Source: Streptomyces zaomyceticus | Lineage (GTDB): Bacteria; Actinomycetota; Actinomycetes; Streptomycetales; Streptomycetaceae | NCBI RefSeq assembly: GCF_014656215.1 | Contig: NZ_BNBZ01000008.1 | Location: 186,001 to 250,000 of the forward strand | Length of the DNA: 64,000 bases | Direction of reading: 5' to 3' | Part shown: in pieces, positions 1 through 7,804 of the stretch | How positions within the stretch are numbered: the first letter of the stretch is position 1 | How the letters are laid out: every line of letters starts with the position of its first letter | Made by a program: the position numbers and the translations under genes | Notes under the pieces: model-generated | Database searches by the model: none | The model's input: the letters and a program-made list of their open reading frames with translations, nothing else | Told to the model about the DNA's origin: nothing

Positions 1-415
1 GCGAGACGGAGTCGTCGTCCTGCAGGCAGTACTTGATGTCGGGGTCCGGGGCCGTGGCGAACGGGTCCCGGGAGCACCACGGCTGTACGGTGCGGTTCGC
101 CCCGGCCAGCAGGTTCTGCACGCCCGACTTGGGCAGCACCGAGTCCAGCCGGGTGACGCGCGTGGTGGTCTCGGCGTTCAGCGCGCCGGGCGCCATCGTG
201 AAGTCGCCGGGCGAGGCCGCTCCACCGGGCGCGGTCCAGGCGCGGGTCGTGATCGGCGAGGAGGCCGCCTCGCTCGCGCGGGGCTCCTGGATCCAGCTCT
301 GCGGGACGTCCGGCGGAACGTCCTCCGCCTGGGCCGGCGCCGCGAGGCCGGTGAACGCCAGCGAGGCCGCGGCGGCTGCCGTGAGCCAAGCGCGACGTAT
401 GCGCCGTGTGGGCAT
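1..415 (-). CDS. Secreted protein, N-terminal part (cut by window edge)
   Basis: Only the first 138 codons are visible; the gene runs off the left edge. The ATG at 415 follows a good GGAGGC ribosome site. The N-terminus is a classic Sec signal: basic MPTRRIRR, a hydrophobic Ala/Leu stretch, and an APAQA-E cleavage site near residue 30. The mature part is soluble, Pro/Thr/Ala-rich at first, then has two cysteines (PWCSRD and KYCLQD) that could pair outside the cell. I do not recognise the family, and the missing C-terminus may hold the diagnostic domain. It is divergent from the phosphodiesterase gene at 777. Confidence 0.75.
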   Translation of the reverse strand, partial: MPTRRIRRAWLTAAAAASLAFTGLAAPAQAEDVPPDVPQSWIQEPRASEAASSPITTRAWTAPGGAASPGDFTMAPGALNAETTTRVTRLDSVLPKSGVQNLLAGANRTVQPWCSRDPFATAPDPDIKYCLQDDDSVS

Positions 416-776
416 GTGAAGTTGCCTCCGTTGCTCATGTCTCGAGTAAGTCGAACGGAGGGTTCCAGAACGTTTGCGCGGAAGGCAAACGTGTTCATGC
501 CATCGGCAACAGCGCCCGACGGGTGAGCAATTGCCAAGAAAAGGTGTATTTCATAGCCATCCGGGCGGCCCGGTCGTCGATCCGTGAGGGGGAGGTGGAG
601 GTCGCCGCGAGGTCCGGTGCGCGGGAAGGAGGAAATTCTCCGGAATTCCTCCATGACCGCCGCCTCGCCTCCCCCGCCCCGACCGCAGCCTCCCCTTTCC
701 GCCCCGTGCGGCACGGCACGAGGGTCCCCACCCCGCTCCGGCCGGATCGCCGCGGCACCCCGTAGGGTGAGCCGTC
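416..776. promoter_or_regulatory. Divergent intergenic region with an 8-bp inverted repeat
   Basis: This 361-base gap separates two divergent secreted-protein genes and must carry both promoters. It holds the inverted repeat ACGTTTGC (470-477) / GCAAACGT (485-492) with a 7-base spacer, and a locally AT-richer stretch around 530-560. I see no convincing coding frame. The repeat lies 55 bases upstream of the minus-strand gene, so it could be an operator; that is inference. Confidence 0.4.
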
Positions 777-1751
777 ATGAGAGACGCTCAACTGCCCGCC
801 GCCCGGTCCCGTCGGCGCAGGACCGCCGGCCTGGTCGCCGTGGCCACCGCGGTGGCCGGGCTCGCGACCGCCTTCGTCGTCGCCGCGCCGCCCTCGCGGT
901 CGGCGCCCGGCCCGGTCGCGGAGGCCGGCACCTCCGGCAAGGCCGGCACCGCCGCACACTCGGGCACCTCGGCCGGGGCCGGCCTCGCGGCGACCCCCTG
1001 GATGCGGCGCGCCGGGGCACCCCTGACGGTGATCGCCCACCGGGGAGCCTCCTCGGCCGCCCCCGAGAACACCCTCGTCTCCGACGAGGTGGCCCGGCGC
1101 GGCGGGGCCGTCTGGATCGAGAACGACGTCCAGCCCAGCAAGGACGGCGTGCCGTACATCCTGCACGACACCACCGTCGACCGGACGACCGACGGAACGG
1201 GCCCGGTCCGCTCCCTCACCTCGGCCCAGCTGAACGCCCTGGACGCCGGTTCCTGGTTCGCCCCCGCCTATGCCGGGACCCGGGTCCCGACGCTCGCCGC
1301 CCAGCTGGCCGACCTCCGGACCCGGGGCGGAAAGCTGCTCCTCGAGATCAAGGGCCGCCACAGCCACGCCGAGGTGGCCCGGATCGTCCGGGACGTCCGG
1401 GAGCAGGGCATGGCGGACCGGGTCTTCGTCCAGAGCTTCGACGTCCCGTCGCTGCGGTACACCCACGAGCTGGCGCCCGAGCTGCCGCTGGGGCTGCTGC
1501 GGAGCACCCTCGACGCCGACCCGGTCGCGCTCGCGAAGGAGCTGGACCTCGCCGCGTACAACGTCTCGGACGCGGCCCTCTCCACCCGCCCGGGGATCAT
1601 CGGCGACCTGCACGCGGCGGGTGTGGCCGTGAACGTCTGGACGGTGGACACGCCCGCCCGCTGGAAGGCCCTGTCCGCGCTCGGCGTGGACGGGGTCATC
1701 ACCAACCGGCCGACGGAACTCGGCGGCTGGTCGGCCGGACAGACGCGCTGA
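777..1751 (+). CDS. Secreted glycerophosphodiester phosphodiesterase
   Basis: Predicted GDPD, 324 residues, hydrolysing glycerophosphodiesters to sn-glycerol 3-phosphate and an alcohol, probably outside the membrane because a basic RSRRRR stretch and hydrophobic segment (residues 10-38) form a signal or anchor. Catalytic signatures are in order: IAHRGASSAAPENT near residue 82, IENDVQ and DGVPYILHDTT shortly after (metal and catalytic His residues), LLEIKG mid-protein, and VWTVDT with DGVITNRPTEL at the end. Length and motif order fit the bacterial GDPD family. A strong hairpin follows the stop. Export suggests scavenging of phosphate or glycerol from lipid or teichoic acid debris. Confidence 0.9.
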   Translation: MRDAQLPAARSRRRRTAGLVAVATAVAGLATAFVVAAPPSRSAPGPVAEAGTSGKAGTAAHSGTSAGAGLAATPWMRRAGAPLTVIAHRGASSAAPENTLVSDEVARRGGAVWIENDVQPSKDGVPYILHDTTVDRTTDGTGPVRSLTSAQLNALDAGSWFAPAYAGTRVPTLAAQLADLRTRGGKLLLEIKGRHSHAEVARIVRDVREQGMADRVFVQSFDVPSLRYTHELAPELPLGLLRSTLDADPVALAKELDLAAYNVSDAALSTRPGIIGDLHAAGVAVNVWTVDTPARWKALSALGVDGVITNRPTELGGWSAGQTR

Positions 1752-1755
1752 GGGG

Positions 1756-1789
1756 TCCCCCGCACCCCGGGCGACCGGGGTGCGGGGGA
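1756..1789. terminator. Strong bidirectional hairpin terminator
   Basis: A perfect 15-bp stem, TCCCCCGCACCCCGG (1756-1770) with CCGGGGTGCGGGGGA (1775-1789) and a 4-base loop, sits in the 42-base gap between two convergent genes. It can serve both the GDPD gene and the hydrolase gene. Confidence 0.85.
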
Positions 1790-1793
1790 GACT

Positions 1794-2657
1794 TCAGACG
1801 AGGCTCGTCAGCAGCTCGGCGAAGAGCCGCGGCCGGCTGAAGTAGCCGACGTGCGAGGCCGCGAGGGTGTGCACGTCGAAGGGGTGGTGCGGGGTCAGCG
1901 CGTCCGCCGTGCGGATCATGTGGTCCTGGACCGCCGGGGTCAGGCTCCGGTCGTCGGAGAGCCGCACGTACGTGTGCGGCACCCGCCCCCAGGCGTCGGC
2001 CCGGATCAGCGCCCCCGGCTCCATCGCCGCATAGGTCTCGTCCGGGTCCAGGGAGTCGAGCAGCAGCCGGAACTGGTGGTCGGTCGAGTCGGCCATCACG
2101 GCGGCCTTCAGCGCGGCGAACACCTCCGGATCGGCGTGCGCGGCCCGCCAGTTCAGCCGGACCACGCCCGGATCGCGGACGTCGGGGACGGCGATCCGGG
2201 CCACCGCGGCGTCCAGCAGGTTGTCGTCGACCACGTTCCACGCCTCGGTGAGCATGGCCGGGTCGCCGAGGCAGAGCGCGGAGAGGTAGACCACCCGGTC
2301 GAGCAGCTCCGGTACGGCGTTGGCGACGGCGGTGATCGTCAGACCGCCGAGACTGTTGCCGACCAGGACGATCGGCCCCGACGCGGCGAGCCGCCGCAGG
2401 GTGTCCACCACGTGGAGGACGTTGTCCCGCAGCGTGACACCGCGCACCGGCGAGGGCGCGGCGGCGAGTGCCGCGATGTCCTGGGGTTGCCGGTAGTAGG
2501 CGGCGGGTATGTCGGCGAGGTCGCCGTGGCCGGGCAGGTCGACGGCGTGCGAACGGTGTCCGAGCAGGGCCAGTTCGTTCTGCAGCGGGCCCCAGGCCCG
2601 GGCGTTGCTGGAGCCGCCGTGAACGCATACGAAAACGGGGCGCGAGTCTGCGCGCAT
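1794..2657 (-). CDS. Alpha/beta hydrolase
   Basis: A 287-residue alpha/beta hydrolase. The oxyanion region FVCVHGGSSNARAWGPL is near the N-terminus, the nucleophile elbow is VLVGNSLGG (Ser in GNSLGG), and a C-terminal ASHVGYFSRP carries the likely catalytic His. The open frame extends to 2870, but the ATG at 2657 has a GAGGA site about 7 bases upstream and starts just before the first beta strand; an ATG at 2675 is the alternative. No signal peptide, so cytoplasmic. The fold resembles the salicylate/jasmonate methylesterase and hydroxynitrile lyase branch. Substrate unknown. Confidence 0.85.
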   Translation of the reverse strand: MRADSRPVFVCVHGGSSNARAWGPLQNELALLGHRSHAVDLPGHGDLADIPAAYYRQPQDIAALAAAPSPVRGVTLRDNVLHVVDTLRRLAASGPIVLVGNSLGGLTITAVANAVPELLDRVVYLSALCLGDPAMLTEAWNVVDDNLLDAAVARIAVPDVRDPGVVRLNWRAAHADPEVFAALKAAVMADSTDHQFRLLLDSLDPDETYAAMEPGALIRADAWGRVPHTYVRLSDDRSLTPAVQDHMIRTADALTPHHPFDVHTLAASHVGYFSRPRLFAELLTSLV

Positions 2658-2886
2658 GGTGAAGATCCTCGTCATCCTGAGGTGAACGGTGGACGGTGGA
2701 CCCCGGTGCCGGCGAAGGCCGGCACCACGGTCAGCGCGTCGACCGGTCGCGCAGGGCCTGCCAGTTGTGGATGACGGAACACATGCGGACGACCGTAGCA
2801 GTCGGCTCCGCACCGCGCAGGGCATTTTCACGCCGGGTCGACCCGTGGCCTCGACCGTGGTCAAGGCCACGACGTCGCCTCGGGCC

Positions 2887-3951
2887 CTACGGCGTGACCT
2901 TGATGTCGTCGACGAAGGCCCGGACCATGATGGCGTGGGTGTAGACGACGGTTCCGGGCTTGATGAGGCCGCCCTCGCCGCCCGTGCCCTTCACCTGGAC
3001 CGTGCGCTCCCCGAGGAAGGTCAGCGTCTTGCTGTCGAAGATCCACTCGGTGCGCTGTCCGCTGCTCTCGTCGAGCCGGGCGACCGCCACGCCCTTGCGG
3101 CCGGCGGCGTCGGTGGCGCTGTCCACCATGACGACCCCGGGGATCTTCGCGGCGGCCCGGTAGAGAGCCGCCGTCAGCTCGGGGGTCGGCCAGCTCTCGA
3201 CGAGCAGGTCGCCGATGGTGGTGAAGGCTTGCTGGTCCTTGCCGTTGCCCTGGCCCTCGGTCTCCTTGTGGATCTTCCGGAGCAGGGCGTCGGGGTCGGT
3301 GGGGAGCGTCGCGAGGTAGTCGTGCGAGGGGGCGCCGAGGTGCGGCTTCGGGGTGTTGCCGGTCTCGTCGGGGCCCGCCAGGGTGATGCCCTCGGGGCCG
3401 GTGTTGCCGGGTTCGATCAGCCAGCCGTCGAGGCCGTCGGGCGACCGCCAGGACTGCCGGGTGTGCAGGGGGGTGCTGACGAGGCTGCTCTCGCCGCCGA
3501 CGGTCTTCACATGGGTGTTCGCGGACCGCGTCTCGATGTAGATGTACTGGCCGGCGCGGCCGTTCGGGGCTTCGGTCCCGGCGGCGGCGAGCGAGATGCG
3601 GTCGAGGAGCCGGGGCGCGCCCTTGGCGTCGACGACTCCGATGGTGGTGGTGAGGGCGGGGCCGGTGGCACGGTCGACGGGGTCGCCGTTCCCGCCCGGG
3701 GTGAGGACGAGGACGCCGACGGCGAGCGCCCCGGCGAGTGCGGTGGCGGCCGGCAGCAGGATCGCCTTCCGCAGGAAGGGGTTGCGCGCGGTGCGCGCGG
3801 CCGTGGTGCGGCGGTCGTCGTGGATCCGGTTCATCAGGCGCTCCTTGTGGAACTGGTGGCGGCCCGGGGGAAGGTCGTGTTCCTCGATCGCAGGGAGGCC
3901 TCCGGTCTCGTACCGGTTCGCCGTACGGGTCTTGTCCGGGTCGGGGTTCAT
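2887..3951 (-). CDS. CU044_5270-type membrane protein, partner of the ECF sigma factor
   Basis: A 354-residue protein with a short cytoplasmic part, one transmembrane segment around residues 60-82 (KAILLPAATALAGALAVGV), and a large extracytoplasmic beta-rich domain ending in a statement-like motif VVYTHAIMVRAFVDDIKV. This is the layout of the CU044_5270 family, regularly encoded next to a sigma-70-family gene in actinomycetes. Its ATG overlaps the sigma factor stop by 4 bases (ATGA), so the two are co-translated. It may be a membrane sensor or anti-sigma-like partner; that role is inferred from context only. Confidence 0.8.
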   Translation of the reverse strand: MNPDPDKTRTANRYETGGLPAIEEHDLPPGRHQFHKERLMNRIHDDRRTTAARTARNPFLRKAILLPAATALAGALAVGVLVLTPGGNGDPVDRATGPALTTTIGVVDAKGAPRLLDRISLAAAGTEAPNGRAGQYIYIETRSANTHVKTVGGESSLVSTPLHTRQSWRSPDGLDGWLIEPGNTGPEGITLAGPDETGNTPKPHLGAPSHDYLATLPTDPDALLRKIHKETEGQGNGKDQQAFTTIGDLLVESWPTPELTAALYRAAAKIPGVVMVDSATDAAGRKGVAVARLDESSGQRTEWIFDSKTLTFLGERTVQVKGTGGEGGLIKPGTVVYTHAIMVRAFVDDIKVTP

Positions 3952-4613
3952 CGGATTCCTTCCTGCGCGGGCCGGACCGCGTTCACGCGATCACCTGTTG
4001 TCTGTCGGGTGCGGGAGGCGGGTTCCCGTTTTTCCGGGAGAGGTTTGCCCTTCTCTCCGGCGAGTTCCCTCTCGGCGCCGATACGGAGCTTGGTGCGGGC
4101 GCGGGAGAGCCGGGACCGGACGGTGCCGACGGGGACGCGCAGGGCCTGGGCGACCTCGGTGTAGGCGAGGCCTTCCCAGAGGCAGAGGACGAGGACTTCG
4201 CGTTCGGTGCGGCGGAGGGTGCCGAGCGCCCGCAGGGTCGCGGCGATGCGGCGGCGGTCGTCGATCCGGCCGGCGACCTCGGAGGCGTGGTCGGGTACCG
4301 AGGCCTCGGCCGGGCCGGCCGCCGCGTAGGCCACGGCGGCCGCCCGGTAGCGGCGGTTTCCCCGGCAGTGGTTGCGGGCGACGTTGGTGGCGACGCCGAG
4401 CAGCCAGGGCCGTACCGAACCCCCCTCGGGGTCCACCTTCTCCCGGAGCCGCCAGGCCTCCATGAAGGTCGTCGCCATCACGTCCTCGGCGACCGACCAG
4501 TCGCCGGTCAGCCGGAAGGCGTGGTTGTAGACGCTCCGGGCGTAGGAGTCGAAGAGCTCGGCGAAGGCCGAGGGGTCCCCGTCCCGGATGCGTGCGCGCA
4601 GGTCGATGTTCAC
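3948..4613 (-). CDS. ECF-type RNA polymerase sigma factor
   Basis: A 221-residue sigma-70-family factor. Region 2 is visible as AFAELFDSYARSVYNHAFRLTGDWSVAEDV with the -10-recognition part FMEAWRLRE; region 4 is LRALGTLRRTEREVLVLCLWEGLAYTEVAQAL followed by the helix-turn-helix VGTVRSRLSRARTKL (described in pieces). A basic, Pro-rich tail of about 40 residues follows region 4. The stop overlaps the CU044_5270-type gene, giving a typical two-gene operon. Between this start and the upstream HD gene are about 50 bases, which include GTGAC-CCGC-GTCAC (4649-4662), a possible promoter-region palindrome. Confidence 0.9.
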   Translation of the reverse strand: MNIDLRARIRDGDPSAFAELFDSYARSVYNHAFRLTGDWSVAEDVMATTFMEAWRLREKVDPEGGSVRPWLLGVATNVARNHCRGNRRYRAAAVAYAAAGPAEASVPDHASEVAGRIDDRRRIAATLRALGTLRRTEREVLVLCLWEGLAYTEVAQALRVPVGTVRSRLSRARTKLRIGAERELAGEKGKPLPEKREPASRTRQTTGDRVNAVRPAQEGIR

Positions 4614-4663
4614 GTCTCTCGTCTGTCCGGCCCCGGGAGCGGGTTCCCGTGACCCGCGTCACA

Positions 4664-5164
4664 TCAGGGGGCGCTCTCCTCCAGGAGTTCGGGGTTGACC
4701 ACGCGCAGGATCGTCGCGATGTCGGCGGGATCGGCCGCCGCCCACAACACCTGCCGTGCGGCCCGGTACTTGGCGGCGAGCCGTTCCCGCGCCCCGGGCG
4801 GCAGGGCGGCGGCCCGGTCGGAGCGGCTGTTGTGCGCGTTGTCGGCGATCTTCACGAGGGTGGCGTCGGGATCCTCCGTGATGCGGCGGATCTTCTCCTC
4901 GTAGGCCGTTCCGGGAACGTTGGTGACGGCCTCCACGACGGCGACGACCCGGTCCGGGATTCCGGCGGCGCGGAGCTGTTCCGCCGTCCATTCGGTGTCC
5001 TCGACGATGTCGTGGAGGAGCCCGGCCATGGCCAGGTGAGGACCGAACGGTGCCAGCCCCGCGGCGACCGCGCGGACGTGCTCGACGTACGGGACACCGA
5101 TCCGGTCGGTCTGTCCGGCGTGCGCGCGGTCGGCGAGCGCGTCCACCTCGGCGAGAGTCTTCAT
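4664..5164 (-). CDS. HD-domain phosphohydrolase (RelA/SpoT hydrolase-like)
   Basis: A 166-residue metal-dependent HD hydrolase. The motifs are VPYVEHVRAVA near residue 25 (first metal His), LLHDIVEDTEWT (the HD pair), and LVKIADNAHNS (terminal Asp), the order seen in the hydrolase half of RelA/SpoT and in small MESH1-like enzymes. No synthetase, TGS or ACT domain follows, so it is a stand-alone small hydrolase; activity on (p)ppGpp or NADPH is plausible but not shown. The ATG at 5164 gives the usual N-terminal helix (MKTLAEVDALADRAHAGQ). Confidence 0.85.
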   Translation of the reverse strand: MKTLAEVDALADRAHAGQTDRIGVPYVEHVRAVAAGLAPFGPHLAMAGLLHDIVEDTEWTAEQLRAAGIPDRVVAVVEAVTNVPGTAYEEKIRRITEDPDATLVKIADNAHNSRSDRAAALPPGARERLAAKYRAARQVLWAAADPADIATILRVVNPELLEESAP

Positions 5165-5246
5165 CGCCCCATCATGGCGGGCGCGGGGAACGCCCTCGGC
5201 AGCTCCCCCGGCGGCCGCGCAACACACTCTTCACACAGGGGAGGGA

Positions 5247-6206
5247 ATGGCGGGCGTGGACCCGCCGGTTGCCGGAAGCATGACTCTGGGAGTGACGCTC
5301 GGTTCGACCGCCGTCCTGCGCACCGTCGACAGCACGGTGCGGCTCGCGAGGGAGGCCCGCGACGCCGGACTGCACTCGGCGTGGTTCGGCCAGTCCTTCG
5401 CGTACGACTCGCCCTCGCTGGCCGCGATCGTGGGGCGCGAGGTGCCCGGCCTCCAGGTGGGGACCTCCGCGATCCCGATCTTCGGTCGCCATCCGCTGCT
5501 CGTCTCCAGCCAGGCGCAGACCGCCCAGGCGGCGACGGGCGGGCGCTACCACCTCGGGCTCGCCCTCGGCACCAAGCACCTGACGGAGACGGGCTTCGGC
5601 ATTCCGTACGAGCGGCCCATCGGCCTGCTCAGGGAGTTCCTCACCGCGCTGCGTCCGCTGCTCGAAACGGGCGGCGCCGATTTCCACGGGGAGCTCCTGA
5701 CCGCGACGACGCCGTATTCGGCGGCGGTCCCGGGCGCGGAGCCGGCGGTGCCGGTGCTCGTCGCGGCCATGGGCCCGCAGGCACTGCGCGTCAGCGGTGA
5801 ACTGGCCGACGGCATCCTGCCGTTCCTCGCGGGGCCTCGGGCTCTCGGCGAGCACATCGTCCCGGCCGTCACCGCCGCCGCGGCGGCGGCCGGCCGCCCC
5901 GCGCCCCGGATCGTGGCCCTCGTCCCGGGCGTGGTCACGGCCGATGCCGAGGCCGTGCGGGAGAGCGCGGCGGAGGCGCTCGCGCTGTACGAGCGGATTC
6001 CCTCCTATCGGCGTGCCGTCGAGCTCTCCGGCGCTTCCCGGGCGGCGGAGATCGCCGTGATCGGTGACGAGGAGACCGTCGCCGCGGAGGTGCGCCGCTA
6101 CCGCGAGGCGGGGGCGACGGAGGTGGTCTTCACCGCGACGGAGCTGAGCGGCGAGGACGACCGCCGCCGCACCTGGAAGCTGCTCGGTGAGCTGTCGCGC
6201 GGCTGA
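5247..6206 (+). CDS. LLM-class F420-dependent oxidoreductase (TIGR03564-like)
   Basis: A TIM-barrel flavin/F420 oxidoreductase of the luciferase-like superfamily, about 319 residues. The first strand is MTLGVTLG, and the family landmarks AREARDAGLHSAWFGQSFAYDS, TSAIPIFGRHPL and GRYHLGLALGTKH are present in order, with LVAAMGPQALR and a C-terminal GATEVVFT strand. These match TIGR03564-type F420 enzymes. The ATG at 5247 has an AGGGGAGG site; an internal ATG at 5280 gives the classical MTLGV start and is the alternative. The substrate is not predictable. It converges on the rhodanese gene, 21 bases away. Confidence 0.85.
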   Translation: MAGVDPPVAGSMTLGVTLGSTAVLRTVDSTVRLAREARDAGLHSAWFGQSFAYDSPSLAAIVGREVPGLQVGTSAIPIFGRHPLLVSSQAQTAQAATGGRYHLGLALGTKHLTETGFGIPYERPIGLLREFLTALRPLLETGGADFHGELLTATTPYSAAVPGAEPAVPVLVAAMGPQALRVSGELADGILPFLAGPRALGEHIVPAVTAAAAAAGRPAPRIVALVPGVVTADAEAVRESAAEALALYERIPSYRRAVELSGASRAAEIAVIGDEETVAAEVRRYREAGATEVVFTATELSGEDDRRRTWKLLGELSRG

Positions 6207-6227
6207 GCTCCGCCTCCGGCGGACCGG

Positions 6228-7619
6228 TCAGCCGCCGGCGGGTCCGTTCGTCGCGAGGGCCCAGGCCGCGTAGCCGCCGAGGATGTCGGAGACGTCGGGG
6301 TGGCCCCGGTGGCGCAGGAAGCTGGCGGCGACGGAGGAGCGGTGGCCGCCCGCGCAGTGCAGGACGAGGGGCCGGTCGGCGGGGAGTTCGTCCGCACGGC
6401 CGGGGAGCTCGCTCAGCGGGATGTGCACGGCCCCGGGGATGTGGCCGGTCTCCTCGCGCTCGCCGCAGGTGCGCACGTCGACGACGAGGGGCGGGTTGGC
6501 GCCCGCGAGGGCGGTCCGCAGCCGGGCGGCCGGGAGACGGCTCGCGGGGGTGACCTCGTCGGCGAGCTTCCCGAGGGCCTCCTCGGGGTGGGGCAGATGT
6601 CCCGCGACACGGTCGTAGCCGATGCGGGCGAGGCGGATGACGACCTCCTCCTCGCGGCCCTCGGGGGCGATCACCAGGAGTTCCGTGTCGGGGGCGAGGA
6701 AGGTGCCGGCCTGTTCGGCGAACCGTCCCTCGGCGGGCACGTTGACCGCTCCGCGCAGATGGCCGTGGGCGAACTCCCGCGGGTCGCGGGCGTCGACGAC
6801 GACCGCTCCGCCGGCCCTGAGTTCGGCGAACTCGGCCGGTGTCAGGGGGCGCGCCGCCGCGGAGCCGTCGTAGCGGGCGCGTTCCCTGCGGTTGAGGTCG
6901 GCGTCGTAGGCGAAGTAGCCCGGGGCGGCGGGCAGTCCGGCGGTGACCAGGGCCACGAAGGCCTCCCGGCTCATCGGCACACAGGCGTGGTTGGTGGCCC
7001 GCTGCTCGCCGACGGTGGACTGCTTCTCGGCCGAGAGGTTCTTGCCGCAGGCCGATCCGGCGCCATGGGCGGGGAAGACACGGACCGCGTCGGGGAGGGC
7101 CATCAGTTTGTTCTGGACACTGTCGTGGAGCATCGCGCCGAGTTCCTCGGCCGTGACACCGGCGGAGGCGAGGAGGTCGGGGCGGCCGACGTCGCCGATG
7201 AACAGCGCGTCGCCGGTCAGCACTCCGTACGGGACCTCGTCGTCGCCGTGCTCGTACACGAGGACACTGATCGACTCGGGGGTGTGGCCGGGGGTCTCCA
7301 TGATCTCCAGGGTCACCTCGCCGAGGGCGATGCGCTCGCCCTCGGCGAGGGGGCGGATCGGGTACTCGGTCTCGGCGCGGCGGCCGTAGCCGATCCAGGC
7401 CCCGGTCCGGTCGGCCAGCTCCAGGTGTCCGGCGACGAAGTCCGCGTGGAAGTGGGTGTTGATCACCCCGACGACGGTGAGTCCCCGGGCCTCGGCGTCC
7501 GCCAGGTACTCCGAGACGTCCCGCCGCGGGTCGACGACGACCGCCCGGCCGGTCGTCCCGTCGGCGATCAGGTACGACGCCTGGGAGAGGCAGTCGAGGT
7601 AGTACTGCGTGAAGAACAC
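6228..7619 (-). CDS. Metallo-beta-lactamase / double-rhodanese persulfide dioxygenase-like protein
   Basis: A 463-residue protein of the CstB/ETHE1 type, which oxidises low-molecular-weight persulfides and moves sulfane sulfur. Residues 1-240 are a metallo-beta-lactamase domain: NTHFHADFVAGH, GHTPESISV, GDALFIGDVGRPDLL and PAHGAGSACGKNLS. A first rhodanese domain (VVDARDPREFAHGHLRGA) lacks a catalytic Cys; its loop reads IAPEGRE. The second (VVDVRTCGEREETGHIPGA) has an active loop, LHCAGGHRSS. The GTG at 7619 was chosen because GGAGGG lies 7 bases upstream and MFFTQYYLDCLSQASYL is the family N-terminus. CsoR/CstR-like palindromes lie upstream. Confidence 0.9.
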   Translation of the reverse strand: MFFTQYYLDCLSQASYLIADGTTGRAVVVDPRRDVSEYLADAEARGLTVVGVINTHFHADFVAGHLELADRTGAWIGYGRRAETEYPIRPLAEGERIALGEVTLEIMETPGHTPESISVLVYEHGDDEVPYGVLTGDALFIGDVGRPDLLASAGVTAEELGAMLHDSVQNKLMALPDAVRVFPAHGAGSACGKNLSAEKQSTVGEQRATNHACVPMSREAFVALVTAGLPAAPGYFAYDADLNRRERARYDGSAAARPLTPAEFAELRAGGAVVVDARDPREFAHGHLRGAVNVPAEGRFAEQAGTFLAPDTELLVIAPEGREEEVVIRLARIGYDRVAGHLPHPEEALGKLADEVTPASRLPAARLRTALAGANPPLVVDVRTCGEREETGHIPGAVHIPLSELPGRADELPADRPLVLHCAGGHRSSVAASFLRHRGHPDVSDILGGYAAWALATNGPAGG

Positions 7620-7672
7620 GGCGAACCCTCCGTCTGATGGTCGTGCGCGCCGGGGGCACTCGGCATCCTTGG

Positions 7673-7688
7673 ATACCCCCCTGGGTAT
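7673..7688. promoter_or_regulatory. CsoR/CstR-like operator A
   Basis: ATACCC-CCCT-GGGTAT is a C-tract/G-tract inverted repeat of the kind bound by CsoR-family repressors. It lies 54 bases upstream of the persulfide dioxygenase start. Together with the second site this fits persulfide- or copper-responsive control of that gene. No CsoR/CstR gene is in the window. Confidence 0.6.
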
Positions 7689-7728
7689 GAACACTCTCGA
7701 CCGTAAGCAGGACGAACGGAGAAGTCAA

Positions 7729-7755
7729 ATACCCCCATGGGTATCCATGGGGGTA
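7729..7755. promoter_or_regulatory. CsoR/CstR-like operator B, an extended palindrome
   Basis: This site contains ATACCC-CCAT-GGGTAT (7729-7744) and, overlapping it, a perfect 11-bp inverted repeat TACCCCCATGG (7730-7740) / CCATGGGGGTA (7745-7755) around GTAT. It lies between the end of the MMPL gene and the persulfide dioxygenase start, 56 bases from operator A. It could also act as a hairpin behind the MMPL gene, but the match to operator A favours repressor binding. Confidence 0.6.
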
Positions 7756-7804
7756 GCTGTACGACAGAGGTGCCCCTGGCGGGCGGGCGCGGCGGGCGGC
7801 GCGG

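Noticed and set aside
2689-4164. Long plus-strand open frame opposite the CU044_5270 gene
   Set aside because: It is antisense to a well-supported two-gene operon, is Val/Gly/Arg-rich and has no domain signature; a typical GC-rich shadow.
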